A DNA stretch of 64,000 nucleotides, taken from positions 186,001 to 250,000 of the forward strand of contig CAWCVC010000005.1 in assembly GCA_963798805.1 (NCBI GenBank), read 5' to 3'. The notes under the pieces are model-generated. The model had not been told where the DNA came from. It was given only the letters and a program-made list of their open reading frames with translations, and made no database searches. This DNA is from CAVZCK01 sp963798805. GTDB taxonomy: Bacteria; Pseudomonadota; Alphaproteobacteria; Rhizobiales; Rhodomicrobiaceae. How positions within the stretch are numbered: position 1 is the first letter of the stretch; each line of letters starts with the position of its first letter. Of this stretch, positions 24,861 through 33,089 are shown piece after piece. Both the position numbers and the translations under genes were made by a program.

Positions 24861-26967
24861 GCGCCTCTGCGCCCCCTGCCCTGCCCGTGATCATCAGCGC
24901 GAAGGCATAGGCGAGCGCCACTTCCTTCAGCCGTTCGAACCGCCCGGAGGCGCCGCCATGACCTGCGTCCATATTGGTTCGCAGCAGGAGCAAATTGCTG
25001 TCGGTCTTCTTTGCTCGCAGCCGCGCCACCCATTTCGCCGGCTCCCAATAGGTCACGCGCGGATCAGTCAGCCCGGCGAGCGCGAGAATATGCGGATAGG
25101 CCTGCGCCCTCACATTGTCGTAGGGCGAATAGCCGGCGATCGTCAGATAGTCGTCGCGGCTGGCGATGGGGTTGCCCCATTCAGGCCATTCCGGCGGCGT
25201 CAGCGGCAGCGTGTCGTCGAGCATGGTGTTCAGCACGTCGACGAAGGGCACCTCGGCGATGACGCTCTTGAACAGCTCCGGCGCCATATTCGCGACCACG
25301 CCCATCAGCATGCCGCCGGCAGAGCCGCCATGCGCGATGATGTTGCCGGGGGCGGTAAAACCGTGGCTGGCGAGATAGCGGCCGGCGGCGATGAAATCGG
25401 TGAAGCTGTTGACCTTCTGCTTGCCCCGGCCGGTGCGGTACCAGCCATAGCCCTTGTCCTTGCCGCCGCGAATATGCGCGATGGCATAGATGAAGCCACG
25501 GTCGACGAGGCTGAAGCGGTTGGTCGAGAAGCTCGCCGGGATGGCGATGCCGTAAGCGCCATAGCCATAAAGCAGCAGCGGGGCCGAGCCGTCGAGCGGC
25601 GTCTCCTTGCGGTAGAGCAGCGAAACGGGGACCATTTCGCCGTCCCCGGCCGGGGCATAAACGCGCCGCGTGACGTAGTCGGCCGGATTGTGCCCGCTCG
25701 GCACCTCCTGGGTCTTGCGCAGCCAGCGCTCACGGCTCGCCATGTCGTAGTCGTAGACCTGCGTAGGCGTGGTCATGGACGAATAGCTGAAGCGCAGCGT
25801 GCTCGTGGCAAACTCGTAGCTAGGAATGGCGTTCAGCGAATAGGCTTCCTCATCGAAAGCGATGCTGTGCTCCGCGCCGTCTTCCCAGCGCCGGATGACG
25901 ATGCGCGGCAAGCCATGCTCGCGCTCGAGCCGGACCAGGAAGTCGCGGAAGACGAGAACGTCGAGGATCAGCCGGCCTGGACGGTGCGGCTCGATCTCAT
26001 GCCAGGCCTCGCGCGGCGAGCCCGGCTCGGCTTCGACGATGCGGAAGTCCTCGGCGCCGCCGGAATTCGTCAGAATGATGAGCTTGCCGCCTCGATGCTC
26101 GACGGAATATTCATGGCCGGGTTCGCGCGCCGCAACCAAGATCGGCTCGGCATCGGGCCTCGCTGCGTCGATCAGGCGGACTTCCGAGGTCTGATGGTCG
26201 CCGGTCTGCAAAGCAATGTAGCGGCGGTCGGAAGTGTCGCTGACCGAGACATAGAAGCCACTGTCGGGCTCGTCATAGACCAGGATGTCCTCGTTCGCCG
26301 GCGTGCCGACCCGGTGCCGGTAGACTTGGCGCGGACGGTGGCTGTCGTCGAGCCTGGTATAGAACAGCCACTCATTATCGGCACTCCAGACGGCGCCGCC
26401 CGTTGTCTCGGTGATGGCGTCGGAACGAAGCTCGCCGGTGTCGAGGTCGCGGAGCCTCAGTGTGTAGAATTCGGAGCCCTTGTCGTCGAAACCATAGGCG
26501 AGCAGCCGGTGGTCGTGGCTGTGGGCCGCCCCGCCGATCTGGAAATAGGGAAGCCCCTCGGCGAGCTTGTTGCCGTCGAGCAGCACCTGTTTCTCGCCGC
26601 CGGCGGACGGCTCGCGGCAGAACAGCGGATGCTGGCCGCCGGTGACATAGCTGACGAAATAAGCCCATGCACCGTCCGTGGCGGGGACAGTCGAATCGTC
26701 TTCCTTGATCCGCCCCTTCATCTCCTGAAACAGCTTTTCCTGCAGCGCTTCGGTGTCGGTGAGAACGGCTTTGGTGTAAGCGTTCTCCGCAAGCAAATGA
26801 TCGCGGATGTCGGCGGCGAGCGCCGCCGGATTGCGCATCACCTCCTGCCAGTTGGCGGCGCGCAGCCAGGCATAGTCGTCCGCGTAGTCGAGACCGTGAT
26901 GCGCGGATTTGACGGGGCGCCGCTCGGCAAGCGGGGCAGCGGGAATTCGCTTTGCTGGATTGTCCAT
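24814..26967 (-). CDS. Oligopeptidase B (S9A family serine peptidase)
   Basis: A cytoplasmic peptidase of the prolyl oligopeptidase family that cleaves small peptides after basic residues. The 717-residue protein has an N-terminal beta-propeller (about 70-410). The catalytic domain follows: LLYGYGAYG, RGFIYAIAHIRGG, and HGGSAGGMLMG with the nucleophile Ser. Later come GLTDPRVTYWEPAKW with the Asp and NMDAGHGGASGRF with the His. All triad residues are present. There is no signal peptide. Confidence 0.95.
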   Translation of the reverse strand: MDNPAKRIPAAPLAERRPVKSAHHGLDYADDYAWLRAANWQEVMRNPAALAADIRDHLLAENAYTKAVLTDTEALQEKLFQEMKGRIKEDDSTVPATDGAWAYFVSYVTGGQHPLFCREPSAGGEKQVLLDGNKLAEGLPYFQIGGAAHSHDHRLLAYGFDDKGSEFYTLRLRDLDTGELRSDAITETTGGAVWSADNEWLFYTRLDDSHRPRQVYRHRVGTPANEDILVYDEPDSGFYVSVSDTSDRRYIALQTGDHQTSEVRLIDAARPDAEPILVAAREPGHEYSVEHRGGKLIILTNSGGAEDFRIVEAEPGSPREAWHEIEPHRPGRLILDVLVFRDFLVRLEREHGLPRIVIRRWEDGAEHSIAFDEEAYSLNAIPSYEFATSTLRFSYSSMTTPTQVYDYDMASRERWLRKTQEVPSGHNPADYVTRRVYAPAGDGEMVPVSLLYRKETPLDGSAPLLLYGYGAYGIAIPASFSTNRFSLVDRGFIYAIAHIRGGKDKGYGWYRTGRGKQKVNSFTDFIAAGRYLASHGFTAPGNIIAHGGSAGGMLMGVVANMAPELFKSVIAEVPFVDVLNTMLDDTLPLTPPEWPEWGNPIASRDDYLTIAGYSPYDNVRAQAYPHILALAGLTDPRVTYWEPAKWVARLRAKKTDSNLLLLRTNMDAGHGGASGRFERLKEVALAYAFALMITGRAGGAEAHGDSKSDAAKAKPEA

Positions 26968-27064
26968 GGGGCCTCAGCCGACTGAAAACCGGCGCGGCGA
27001 CAGGCCGCGCGAACTAGCACGTTGCGGTCAAATAAGCGCCAGAAGCCGCCGCTTGCAAGCGCGG

Positions 27065-27469
27065 CTATTCCTTCGGCTCGAAATTCAACGCCACGCCGTT
27101 GATGCAATAGCGCAGCCCCGTCGGCTTCGGCCCGTCCGGGAAGACATGGCCGAGATGTGCCTCGCACTTGCCGCAGCGAACTTCCGTTCGGCGGATGAAC
27201 AGCAGCGAGCGGTCGGCATGCTCGCCTATGTCGGCTCCCTCGGCGGGCCGGTTGAAACTTGGCCAGCCCGTTCCCGAATCGAATTTGGCGTCCGAGGAGA
27301 ACAGCGGCGTCCCGCAGCAGACGCAGTGATAAACGCCCTCGCGCTTCTCGAAATTCAGCGGGCTGGAAAATGGCCGCTCGGTTTTATGCTTGCGCGTCAC
27401 CCTGTAAGCGTCCGGGGAAAGCTGGGCCTTCCACTCGGCATCGCTCTTGTTCATCGGATCGTGATCCAT
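27065..27469 (-). CDS. msrB: Peptide-methionine (R)-S-oxide reductase MsrB
   Basis: MsrB repairs oxidised methionine (R form) in proteins. Two zinc-binding CxxC pairs are visible (CVCCG and CGKCE), followed by HLGHVFPDGPKPTGLRYCINGVAL with the catalytic Cys in RYCIN. I start it at the ATG at 27469 (134 residues), which has AAAGG about eight bases upstream; a GTG at 27478 is also in frame. There is no signal peptide, so it acts in the cytoplasm. Confidence 0.95.
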   Translation of the reverse strand: MDHDPMNKSDAEWKAQLSPDAYRVTRKHKTERPFSSPLNFEKREGVYHCVCCGTPLFSSDAKFDSGTGWPSFNRPAEGADIGEHADRSLLFIRRTEVRCGKCEAHLGHVFPDGPKPTGLRYCINGVALNFEPKE

Positions 27470-27478
27470 AAGCCGCAC

Positions 27479-28725
27479 CTTTATTGTTGGCCAGTATGAT
27501 TTGGGGAAATCGCTTCGATTACAGAAGGGTTCGCGGGATCACAGGTGGAACTGCCAGGGCTCAAATATCTGTCATTCAATCCTCGCGGCCCGGCAGCATG
27601 GCATTTTGCTTAGACGACCGTGGCGGGAGAGAAACCCCGAGCGGTTTCATTTTCAAGATCGCCGAGGCTGTTCGGCTGTATTCTCGGCATTATCCACCGC
27701 GAGGATTCTTAAGCACGGCGCCCGAAACATGCGCATGACTCACGCTTTGCTCAAGCCCACGCCGGCCGCAGAAATGTGCAAAATATTCCGATGTAATTCT
27801 TGCCTCCAAGAGCGCTGCCCGGCCTGTTCGTCAACGCCCCGGCACATTCGAATCCCGCGATTTGCCGGTGCCGATGGCAAGATTTTGAACCGCGCTTCGG
27901 ACAACAGCTTGCCTGCGATTTCCATAGGACACGTATTCATTCGCGCATTCGCTATGCACAGGATTTCATGGTGAAGTCGATCTCAAAGCCGAAAAGCTGA
28001 CCATCGCTCCGCTTATTAGGCTATATGGACTAGCCGGCGGCTTTTTTGCGGCTGCTATTTGCGCTCATTATGGCATCTATTGCGCAAATGACAGGCGATT
28101 CTGGTGAGTGTGACACGCACATCGATTTAAAACTGACGCTCGACTGCGGCATAGAGACGCATTGCGTCCGGCGGTCCGGGTCCCAATCACTCCATGTGTT
28201 ACAAAGCTTTAACGTGATTTTATTCAGATAAACTTTTATCTATTTCGAAAAGCTGCGCTGAGAGCGCCCCGACCTGTGGACAGTTGCCCCTGGCCGGCTG
28301 CATCCCGAGAAACGTTCGTGGATAAGATTGTTTGTCGGGCACGTTGCGCCGCGCAAATCGTGATTTGAATTGCAAAAATTTTACAGAACAGGTGCGTTAT
28401 GCACACACTCTTTGGAAATTTCTGGAAAGAGTTTGGATAAAATCCCACCCGATATCCGAATGCGTTTTCAAGATTAGGTTCATAGGGATTGTTCTTTAGA
28501 CGTAGCTCGGGAGTTTTGCTTGAACAGAACAAATTTTTGAATATTATGCTCTTAGAAGATAGCCGCCTCCAGATGGCTAAATTAAAAATTTGTGCACCAA
28601 TCCCGCTGGATCGCTTTCTTCATCTTAAGTTGTTAGAGATTAAGGCTTCGGACGGAACCCCAGACTCCCCCGGAGCTCGCTGATTGAATTGCAGAAAGTC
28701 CGCAAAGGACACCAGGAGACCGCAC
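27479..28725. other. Long non-coding region upstream of mucR
   Basis: About 1250 bases between msrB and mucR. It is more AT-rich than the flanks, especially at 28190-28600. Open frames here (for example 27501-27974 on the plus strand) have unusual composition, no ribosome site and no recognisable protein. The last 500 bases probably hold the mucR promoter and leader; MucR proteins bind AT-rich DNA and often repress themselves. A small RNA gene is possible. I cannot place one. Confidence 0.45.
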
Positions 28726-29136
28726 ATGATGGATATGAAATCCGACAACAATGAGTTGGTCGAGTTCACGACAACCATTGTGTCCGCTTACGTCAGCAAC
28801 AACACCGTCGTTGCTGGTGATCTGCCCAACATTATCAACGATGTGCACGACGCCTTGTCGCGTGCGTCTGTCAATGCGACGCAGCCTCCGAGCGAAGAAC
28901 TGAAGCCTGCCGTTCCGGTCAAGCGCTCAGTGACCCCGGAGTACATCGTCTGCCTCGAAGACGGCAAGAAATTCAAATCCCTGAAGCGGCATTTGCGCAC
29001 GCATTACAACATGTCGCCTGAAGAATACCGCGAGAAATGGGGCCTGCCGCACGACTATCCGATGGTCGCGCCGAACTATGCTGCCGCGCGGTCGGCTCTC
29101 GCCAAGAAGATGGGCCTCGGCCAGCGCAGAAAATAG
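28726..29136 (+). CDS. mucR: MucR/Ros family zinc-finger transcriptional regulator
   Basis: MucR regulators control exopolysaccharide, motility and symbiosis or virulence genes in Hyphomicrobiales. From the ATG at 28726, with CAGGAG upstream, the product has 136 residues. The N-terminal half has VEFTTTIVSAYVSNNTV, the oligomerisation region. The zinc finger is YIVCLEDGKKFKSLKRHLRTHYNMSPEEYREKWGLP, written here in parts: Cys in YIVCLEDG, then KRHLRTH with the two His. The tail is YAAARSALAKKMGLG. A strong terminator follows at 29166-29197. The long AT-rich leader fits autoregulation. Confidence 0.95.
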   Translation: MMDMKSDNNELVEFTTTIVSAYVSNNTVVAGDLPNIINDVHDALSRASVNATQPPSEELKPAVPVKRSVTPEYIVCLEDGKKFKSLKRHLRTHYNMSPEEYREKWGLPHDYPMVAPNYAAARSALAKKMGLGQRRK

Positions 29137-29165
29137 CTCTTCCGGGCCTTCAGCCGTACTGTTCG

Positions 29166-29197
29166 AAAACCTCCGCCCGCAGGCGGAGGTTTTTCTT
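29166..29197 (+). terminator. Intrinsic terminator of mucR
   Basis: A perfect 12-base-pair stem (AAAACCTCCGCC with GGCGGAGGTTTT), loop CGCA, followed by TTCTTT. It lies 30 bases after the mucR stop and just before the end of the convergent LysR gene. Confidence 0.93.
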
Positions 29198-29200
29198 TGG

Positions 29201-30076
29201 TCAAGCCGCGGCGGAGTGAAGAGGCTTGGAAAAACCGGAGCGAATAAAGCGCGCCATTTCCAGCGCGATGTCGCTCGCGCCTGCCGGAGGCAGCCTCAAA
29301 TTGATGAAGAACACTGGCAGCGGCGGTAATCCCTCCGCCGCACCAAGGACTCTCAAATTCTTGGGCGTCGCAAGCGTCAGCATCGGCGCGACGGCGAGAT
29401 CCGCCTCCAGCGTCGCGCAATAGGGATTGAAATCGCTGGTCTCGCAGGTCAGGCGCCAGTCGAGGCCGGCCTCGCCGAGCGCTTTGATAGTCACGGCACG
29501 GAAGGCGCAGGTGCCATCACCGAACGAGACTGGCAGCGGACGCCGCAGATGGGCCTCCCCACCGCGTGCGCCGACCCAGACGAGCTGATCCGGCAGCAGC
29601 AGCTCGCCTTGCTGGCCCGGATGCGCCTCGGTCGTCAGGGTCAGATCGATTTCGCCGTCTTCCAGCATTTTCAGGAGGCGCAGCGTGGAGAGACAAACCA
29701 GCGTGACGCGCACGCGCGGCCATTGCTGATTGAAGCTTTTCAAGACCGGCGGAATGAAGGGGGTGACGATATCGTGCGGCACACCGAGCCTGATCTCGCC
29801 TTCGAAATCCGGCGAGGTCATCATTCCCCAGACTTCATCATTCAGAGCAAGAATGCGCTGGGCGTAGGCGATCAGCCGTTCGCCGCAGGCGGTCAGCACA
29901 GGGCGCCTGTTGTCGCGCGTGAAAAGCTGCGTCCCGAAGAACTCCTCGAGACGGCGAATCTGCTGGCTCACGGCGGCCTGCGTCAGGTTCAAAGCCTTCG
30001 CAGCGCTGGTCATGCCGCCGGTTTCCGCAACGGTTACAAAAGCCCGCAACAGGGCAAGGTCGATATTCCGGCGCAT
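29201..30076 (-). CDS. LysR-family transcriptional regulator
   Basis: The 291-residue protein has the LysR helix-turn-helix at residues 5-62 (LLRAFVTVAETGGMTSAAKAL, written here as motif positions 9-29, then TQAAVSQQIRRLEEFFGTQLF). The periplasmic-binding-like effector domain spans about 90-285. It is divergent from the DUF1127 gene, separated by 133 bases, an arrangement common in rhizobia. The effector is unknown; regulation of the DUF1127 gene is an inference from position. Confidence 0.93.
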   Translation of the reverse strand: MRRNIDLALLRAFVTVAETGGMTSAAKALNLTQAAVSQQIRRLEEFFGTQLFTRDNRRPVLTACGERLIAYAQRILALNDEVWGMMTSPDFEGEIRLGVPHDIVTPFIPPVLKSFNQQWPRVRVTLVCLSTLRLLKMLEDGEIDLTLTTEAHPGQQGELLLPDQLVWVGARGGEAHLRRPLPVSFGDGTCAFRAVTIKALGEAGLDWRLTCETSDFNPYCATLEADLAVAPMLTLATPKNLRVLGAAEGLPPLPVFFINLRLPPAGASDIALEMARFIRSGFSKPLHSAAA

Positions 30077-30209
30077 GGGACCTCATTCATAACGGATGCT
30101 AATGATCGTGATCATAAACATTCGTTTCCATTATGCAAGACCCGCGACTAAATACGGGGGTGCGCGCGCATTTCTATCGACTGACGACTGAAATGAAAGG
30201 TCCCTTCCC

Positions 30210-30464
30210 ATGCTTATGAAGCCCGATCAGTTCGAGATCGATGGGTCGGCTCTGCACGGTCCCAGCAATGCGCGGCCCGGTTTTTTCACACGCCTCATCA
30301 TGCGGCTGGAAGCCTATGCCCAGCATCGTGCGCAAAGGCGCCAATTGATGGCGCTCGACGATCACCTGCTCAAGGATATCGGCCTCAGCCGGGCGGAAGC
30401 CACGCGGATTTCGACGGAGTCCTTCAGCTGGCGCGGCGCGAACGATACGATGCACCGCCCATGA
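30210..30464 (+). CDS. DUF1127 domain protein
   Basis: The 84-residue protein carries the DUF1127 core near its C-terminus: RRQLMALDDHLLKDIGLSRAEA, given here as RRQLMALDD and LLKDIGLSRAEA. Small proteins of this family can bind RNA or act in phosphate and carbon responses in some alphaproteobacteria. The N-terminal 35 residues are not conserved. It is divergent from a LysR regulator and ends before a hairpin at 30484-30510. Confidence 0.9.
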   Translation: MLMKPDQFEIDGSALHGPSNARPGFFTRLIMRLEAYAQHRAQRRQLMALDDHLLKDIGLSRAEATRISTESFSWRGANDTMHRP

Positions 30465-30483
30465 TCAGCGGAGAGATGCAATT

Positions 30484-30510
30484 GCGGCGGAAGATCCCCT
30501 CTTCCGCCGC
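30484..30510. terminator. Bidirectional hairpin between the DUF1127 gene and maeB
   Basis: GCGGCGGAAGA and TCTTCCGCCGC form a perfect 11-base-pair stem around TCCCC. It lies between two convergent genes (stops at 30464 and 30517). There is no clear T-run, so it may stop transcription weakly in both directions or protect transcript ends. Confidence 0.65.
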
Positions 30511-30516
30511 TGCCGA

Positions 30517-32884
30517 TCAGCCGGAAATATCGTAAGCCGCAAGCGCCGCCATATTGACGAGATCGCTGTCCGTCGCCCCAAGCGAGGCGATCTGCACCGG
30601 CTTCGAGACGCCGACCAGAAGCGGCCCGATCACCGTCCCGCCGCCAAGCTCCTGCAACATCTTCGTCGAGATGCTGGCCGAATGGAATGCCGGCATGACC
30701 AGCACATTCGCGGTATCGGAGAGCCGGCAGAACGGATAGAGCGCCATCGCCTCCCGGTTCAAAGCGACATCGGCGGCCATCTCGCCATCATACTCGAAAT
30801 CGACGCCGCGCTTATCGAGCAGCTTCACCGCTTCGACGACGCGCTCGGAGCGTTCACCGCGCGGATGGCCGAAATTGGAATAGGCCAGCATCGCCACACG
30901 CGGCTCGAAACCGAGACGCTGGGCGACGCTCGCCGCCTCGACCGCGATATTCGCAAGCTGCTCGGCATCGGGCATATCATGCACCGAGGTGTCGGCGACG
31001 AGTACGCTGCGCCCGCGCGAAATCACCAGCGAGACGCCGATGACCGTATGCGACGGCTTCGGATCGAGGGCCTGACAGATATCCTCATAGGCCGTCGACC
31101 AGTTGCGCGTCGTGCCGGTGACCATCGCGTCCGCATGGCCCATCGCCACCATGCAGGCTGCAAAGACATTGCGGTCGGTGTTCACCATCCGCTGGCAATC
31201 CCGGAACAGATAGCCTTTGCGCTGCAGGCGCGAATAGAGGAACTCGGCATATTCGCGATTGTGGTGAGAGAGCCGCGCATTCTGGATCTCGATCGCCTCG
31301 CGATGATTGAGGCCGCTGGAACGGAACGCCTCCTTCACCTGATCTTCGCGACCGACGAGGATCGCCGTCCCCAGGCTGGAATTGAAGAAGGCATTGGCGG
31401 CGCGGACGACCCGGTGCTCCTCACCCTCGGCGAAGACGACGCGCTTCGGGTTCTGCCGCACCTGGCTGAAGATCGAGTGCAGGAAGGCCGCCGCAGGATC
31501 GAGCCGGCCATCGAGCCGGGCGCGATAACCGTCGATATCGACGATCGGCTTGCGCGCAACGCCCGAATCCATTGCCGCCTTGGCGACGGCCGCCGGGATG
31601 CGGCTGATGAGCCGCGGATCGAACGGCGCCGGAATGATGTAATCCGGCCCATAGCGCAGACGGCGTCCCTGGTAGGCCGCGGCCACCTTGTCCGGAACAT
31701 CCTCGCGGGCGAGAGCGGCAAGCGCCTCGGCCGCCGCAATCTTCATGGCGTCGTTGATCGTCGATGCCTGAACGTCGAGGGCGCCGCGGAAAATATACGG
31801 GAAGCCGAGAACATTGTTGACCTGATTGGGATAGTCGGAACGGCCGGTCGCCATAATGGCGTCGTCGCGAACCGCCGACACTTCCTCCGGCGTGATCTCG
31901 GGGTCCGGATTGGCCATGGCGAAAATGATCGGGTTCGGCGCCATACTAGCGACCATCTCGCGGGTCAGCGCTCCGGCAATTGAGAGGCCGAAGAAAATGT
32001 CGGCGCCTTCGACGGCTTCGGCGAGGGTGCGGGCCGGCGTGTCGGCGGCGTGAGCCGACTTCCACTGATTCATGCCCTTCTCGCGGCCCTGATAGATGAC
32101 GCCGCTCGAGTTCGCAGAGAATGGCGTTCTCGCCGCGCAGGCCCATCGTCTTCAAAAGCTCGAGGCAGGCAATGCCCGCCGAGCCCGCGCCGTTGCAGAC
32201 GAATTTGACGTCGCGCAACTCGCGTCCGGTCAGATCGAGCGCATTGATAACCCCCGCCGCCGCGATGATCGCCGTGCCGTGCTGATCGTCGTGGAAGACC
32301 GGAATGTCCATCAATTCCCGAAGCTGCTGCTCGATGATGAAGCAGTCGGGCGCCTTGATGTCTTCCAGATTGATGCCGCCGAAGGACGGCCCGAGATAGC
32401 GGACGGAATTGATGAAGGCTTCGACATCCTCGGTGCCGACTTCCAGATCGATGGCGTCGACATCGGCGAAGCGCTTGAACAGCACCGACTTGCCTTCCAT
32501 GACCGGCTTCGACGCCAGCGCACCAAGATTACCGAGCCCCAGAATCGCCGTGCCGTTGGAGATCACCGCAACGAGATTGCCCTTGGCGGTGTAGTCATAG
32601 GCAAGGCTCGGCGTCTTCGCGATGTCCTCGACGGGAACGGCGACCCCCGGCGAATAGGCGAGGCTCAGATCGCGCTGCGTCGCAACCGGCTTCGTCGGGA
32701 TAATCTCGAGCTTGCCGGGCTTGCCCATCTGATGGAAGTGCAGGACGTCCTGGCGCGTAAAGGCCGCATTGGCTGACTTGCACATCGTCTTCGACCTTTT
32801 CTTCTCGGGAACCGCCGGCTCGGAAGAATGATCTGTCTGGCTCGGCGTCTTGGCGACAGCCGGTTGCGAAATATTCAATGTCAT
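30517..32884 (-). pseudogene. maeB: NADP-dependent malic enzyme with phosphotransacetylase-like domain, interrupted by one frameshift
   Basis: The enzyme decarboxylates malate to pyruvate. The N-terminal frame (from 32884) has FHQMGKPGKLEIIPTKP, SLAYSPGVAVP, ISNGTAILGLGNLGALAS and FHDDQHGTAIIAAAG. At about 32110 it leaves frame after ENAILCE. The rest (GVIYQGREKGMNQWKSAHA, the NAD(P) domain, then a C-terminal phosphotransacetylase-like domain with SIFSQVRQNPKRVVFAEGEE) is complete in another frame to 30517. Removing one base from GAACTC to read GACTC restores CDSSGVIY, the family sequence. Otherwise both halves are full length, about 780 residues. A sequencing error is a strong alternative. 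Confidence 0.9.
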
Positions 32885-33089
32885 GGTGCTGGTCTTGGAT
32901 GTTTCCTGGAGGCGCTAACGCCTCTCGATTGCATTACTTTTTAAGCTGGCGACCATAGCCCCCGTCAGCATTGGAAACAAGCAGTGCATTTCTGCACTTG
33001 AAGCCTTTCCAGCCCTTGTTTGCCCGCGTTATGCCTTTCTACCCTGATCTGTGTGTCGTTTGCATCAGCGCTTTAACGGGTGGGGGCTT

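Noticed and set aside
24859..26985. A 708-codon plus-strand open frame.
   Set aside because: Antisense to oligopeptidase B; composition and lack of motifs mark it as a shadow.
27501..27974. A 157-codon plus-strand frame upstream of mucR.
   Set aside because: No ribosome site, odd amino-acid composition and no recognisable motif; treated as non-coding.
30484..30510. Hairpin as an attachment site or origin feature.
   Set aside because: Its place between two convergent gene ends is better explained as a terminator-like stem.
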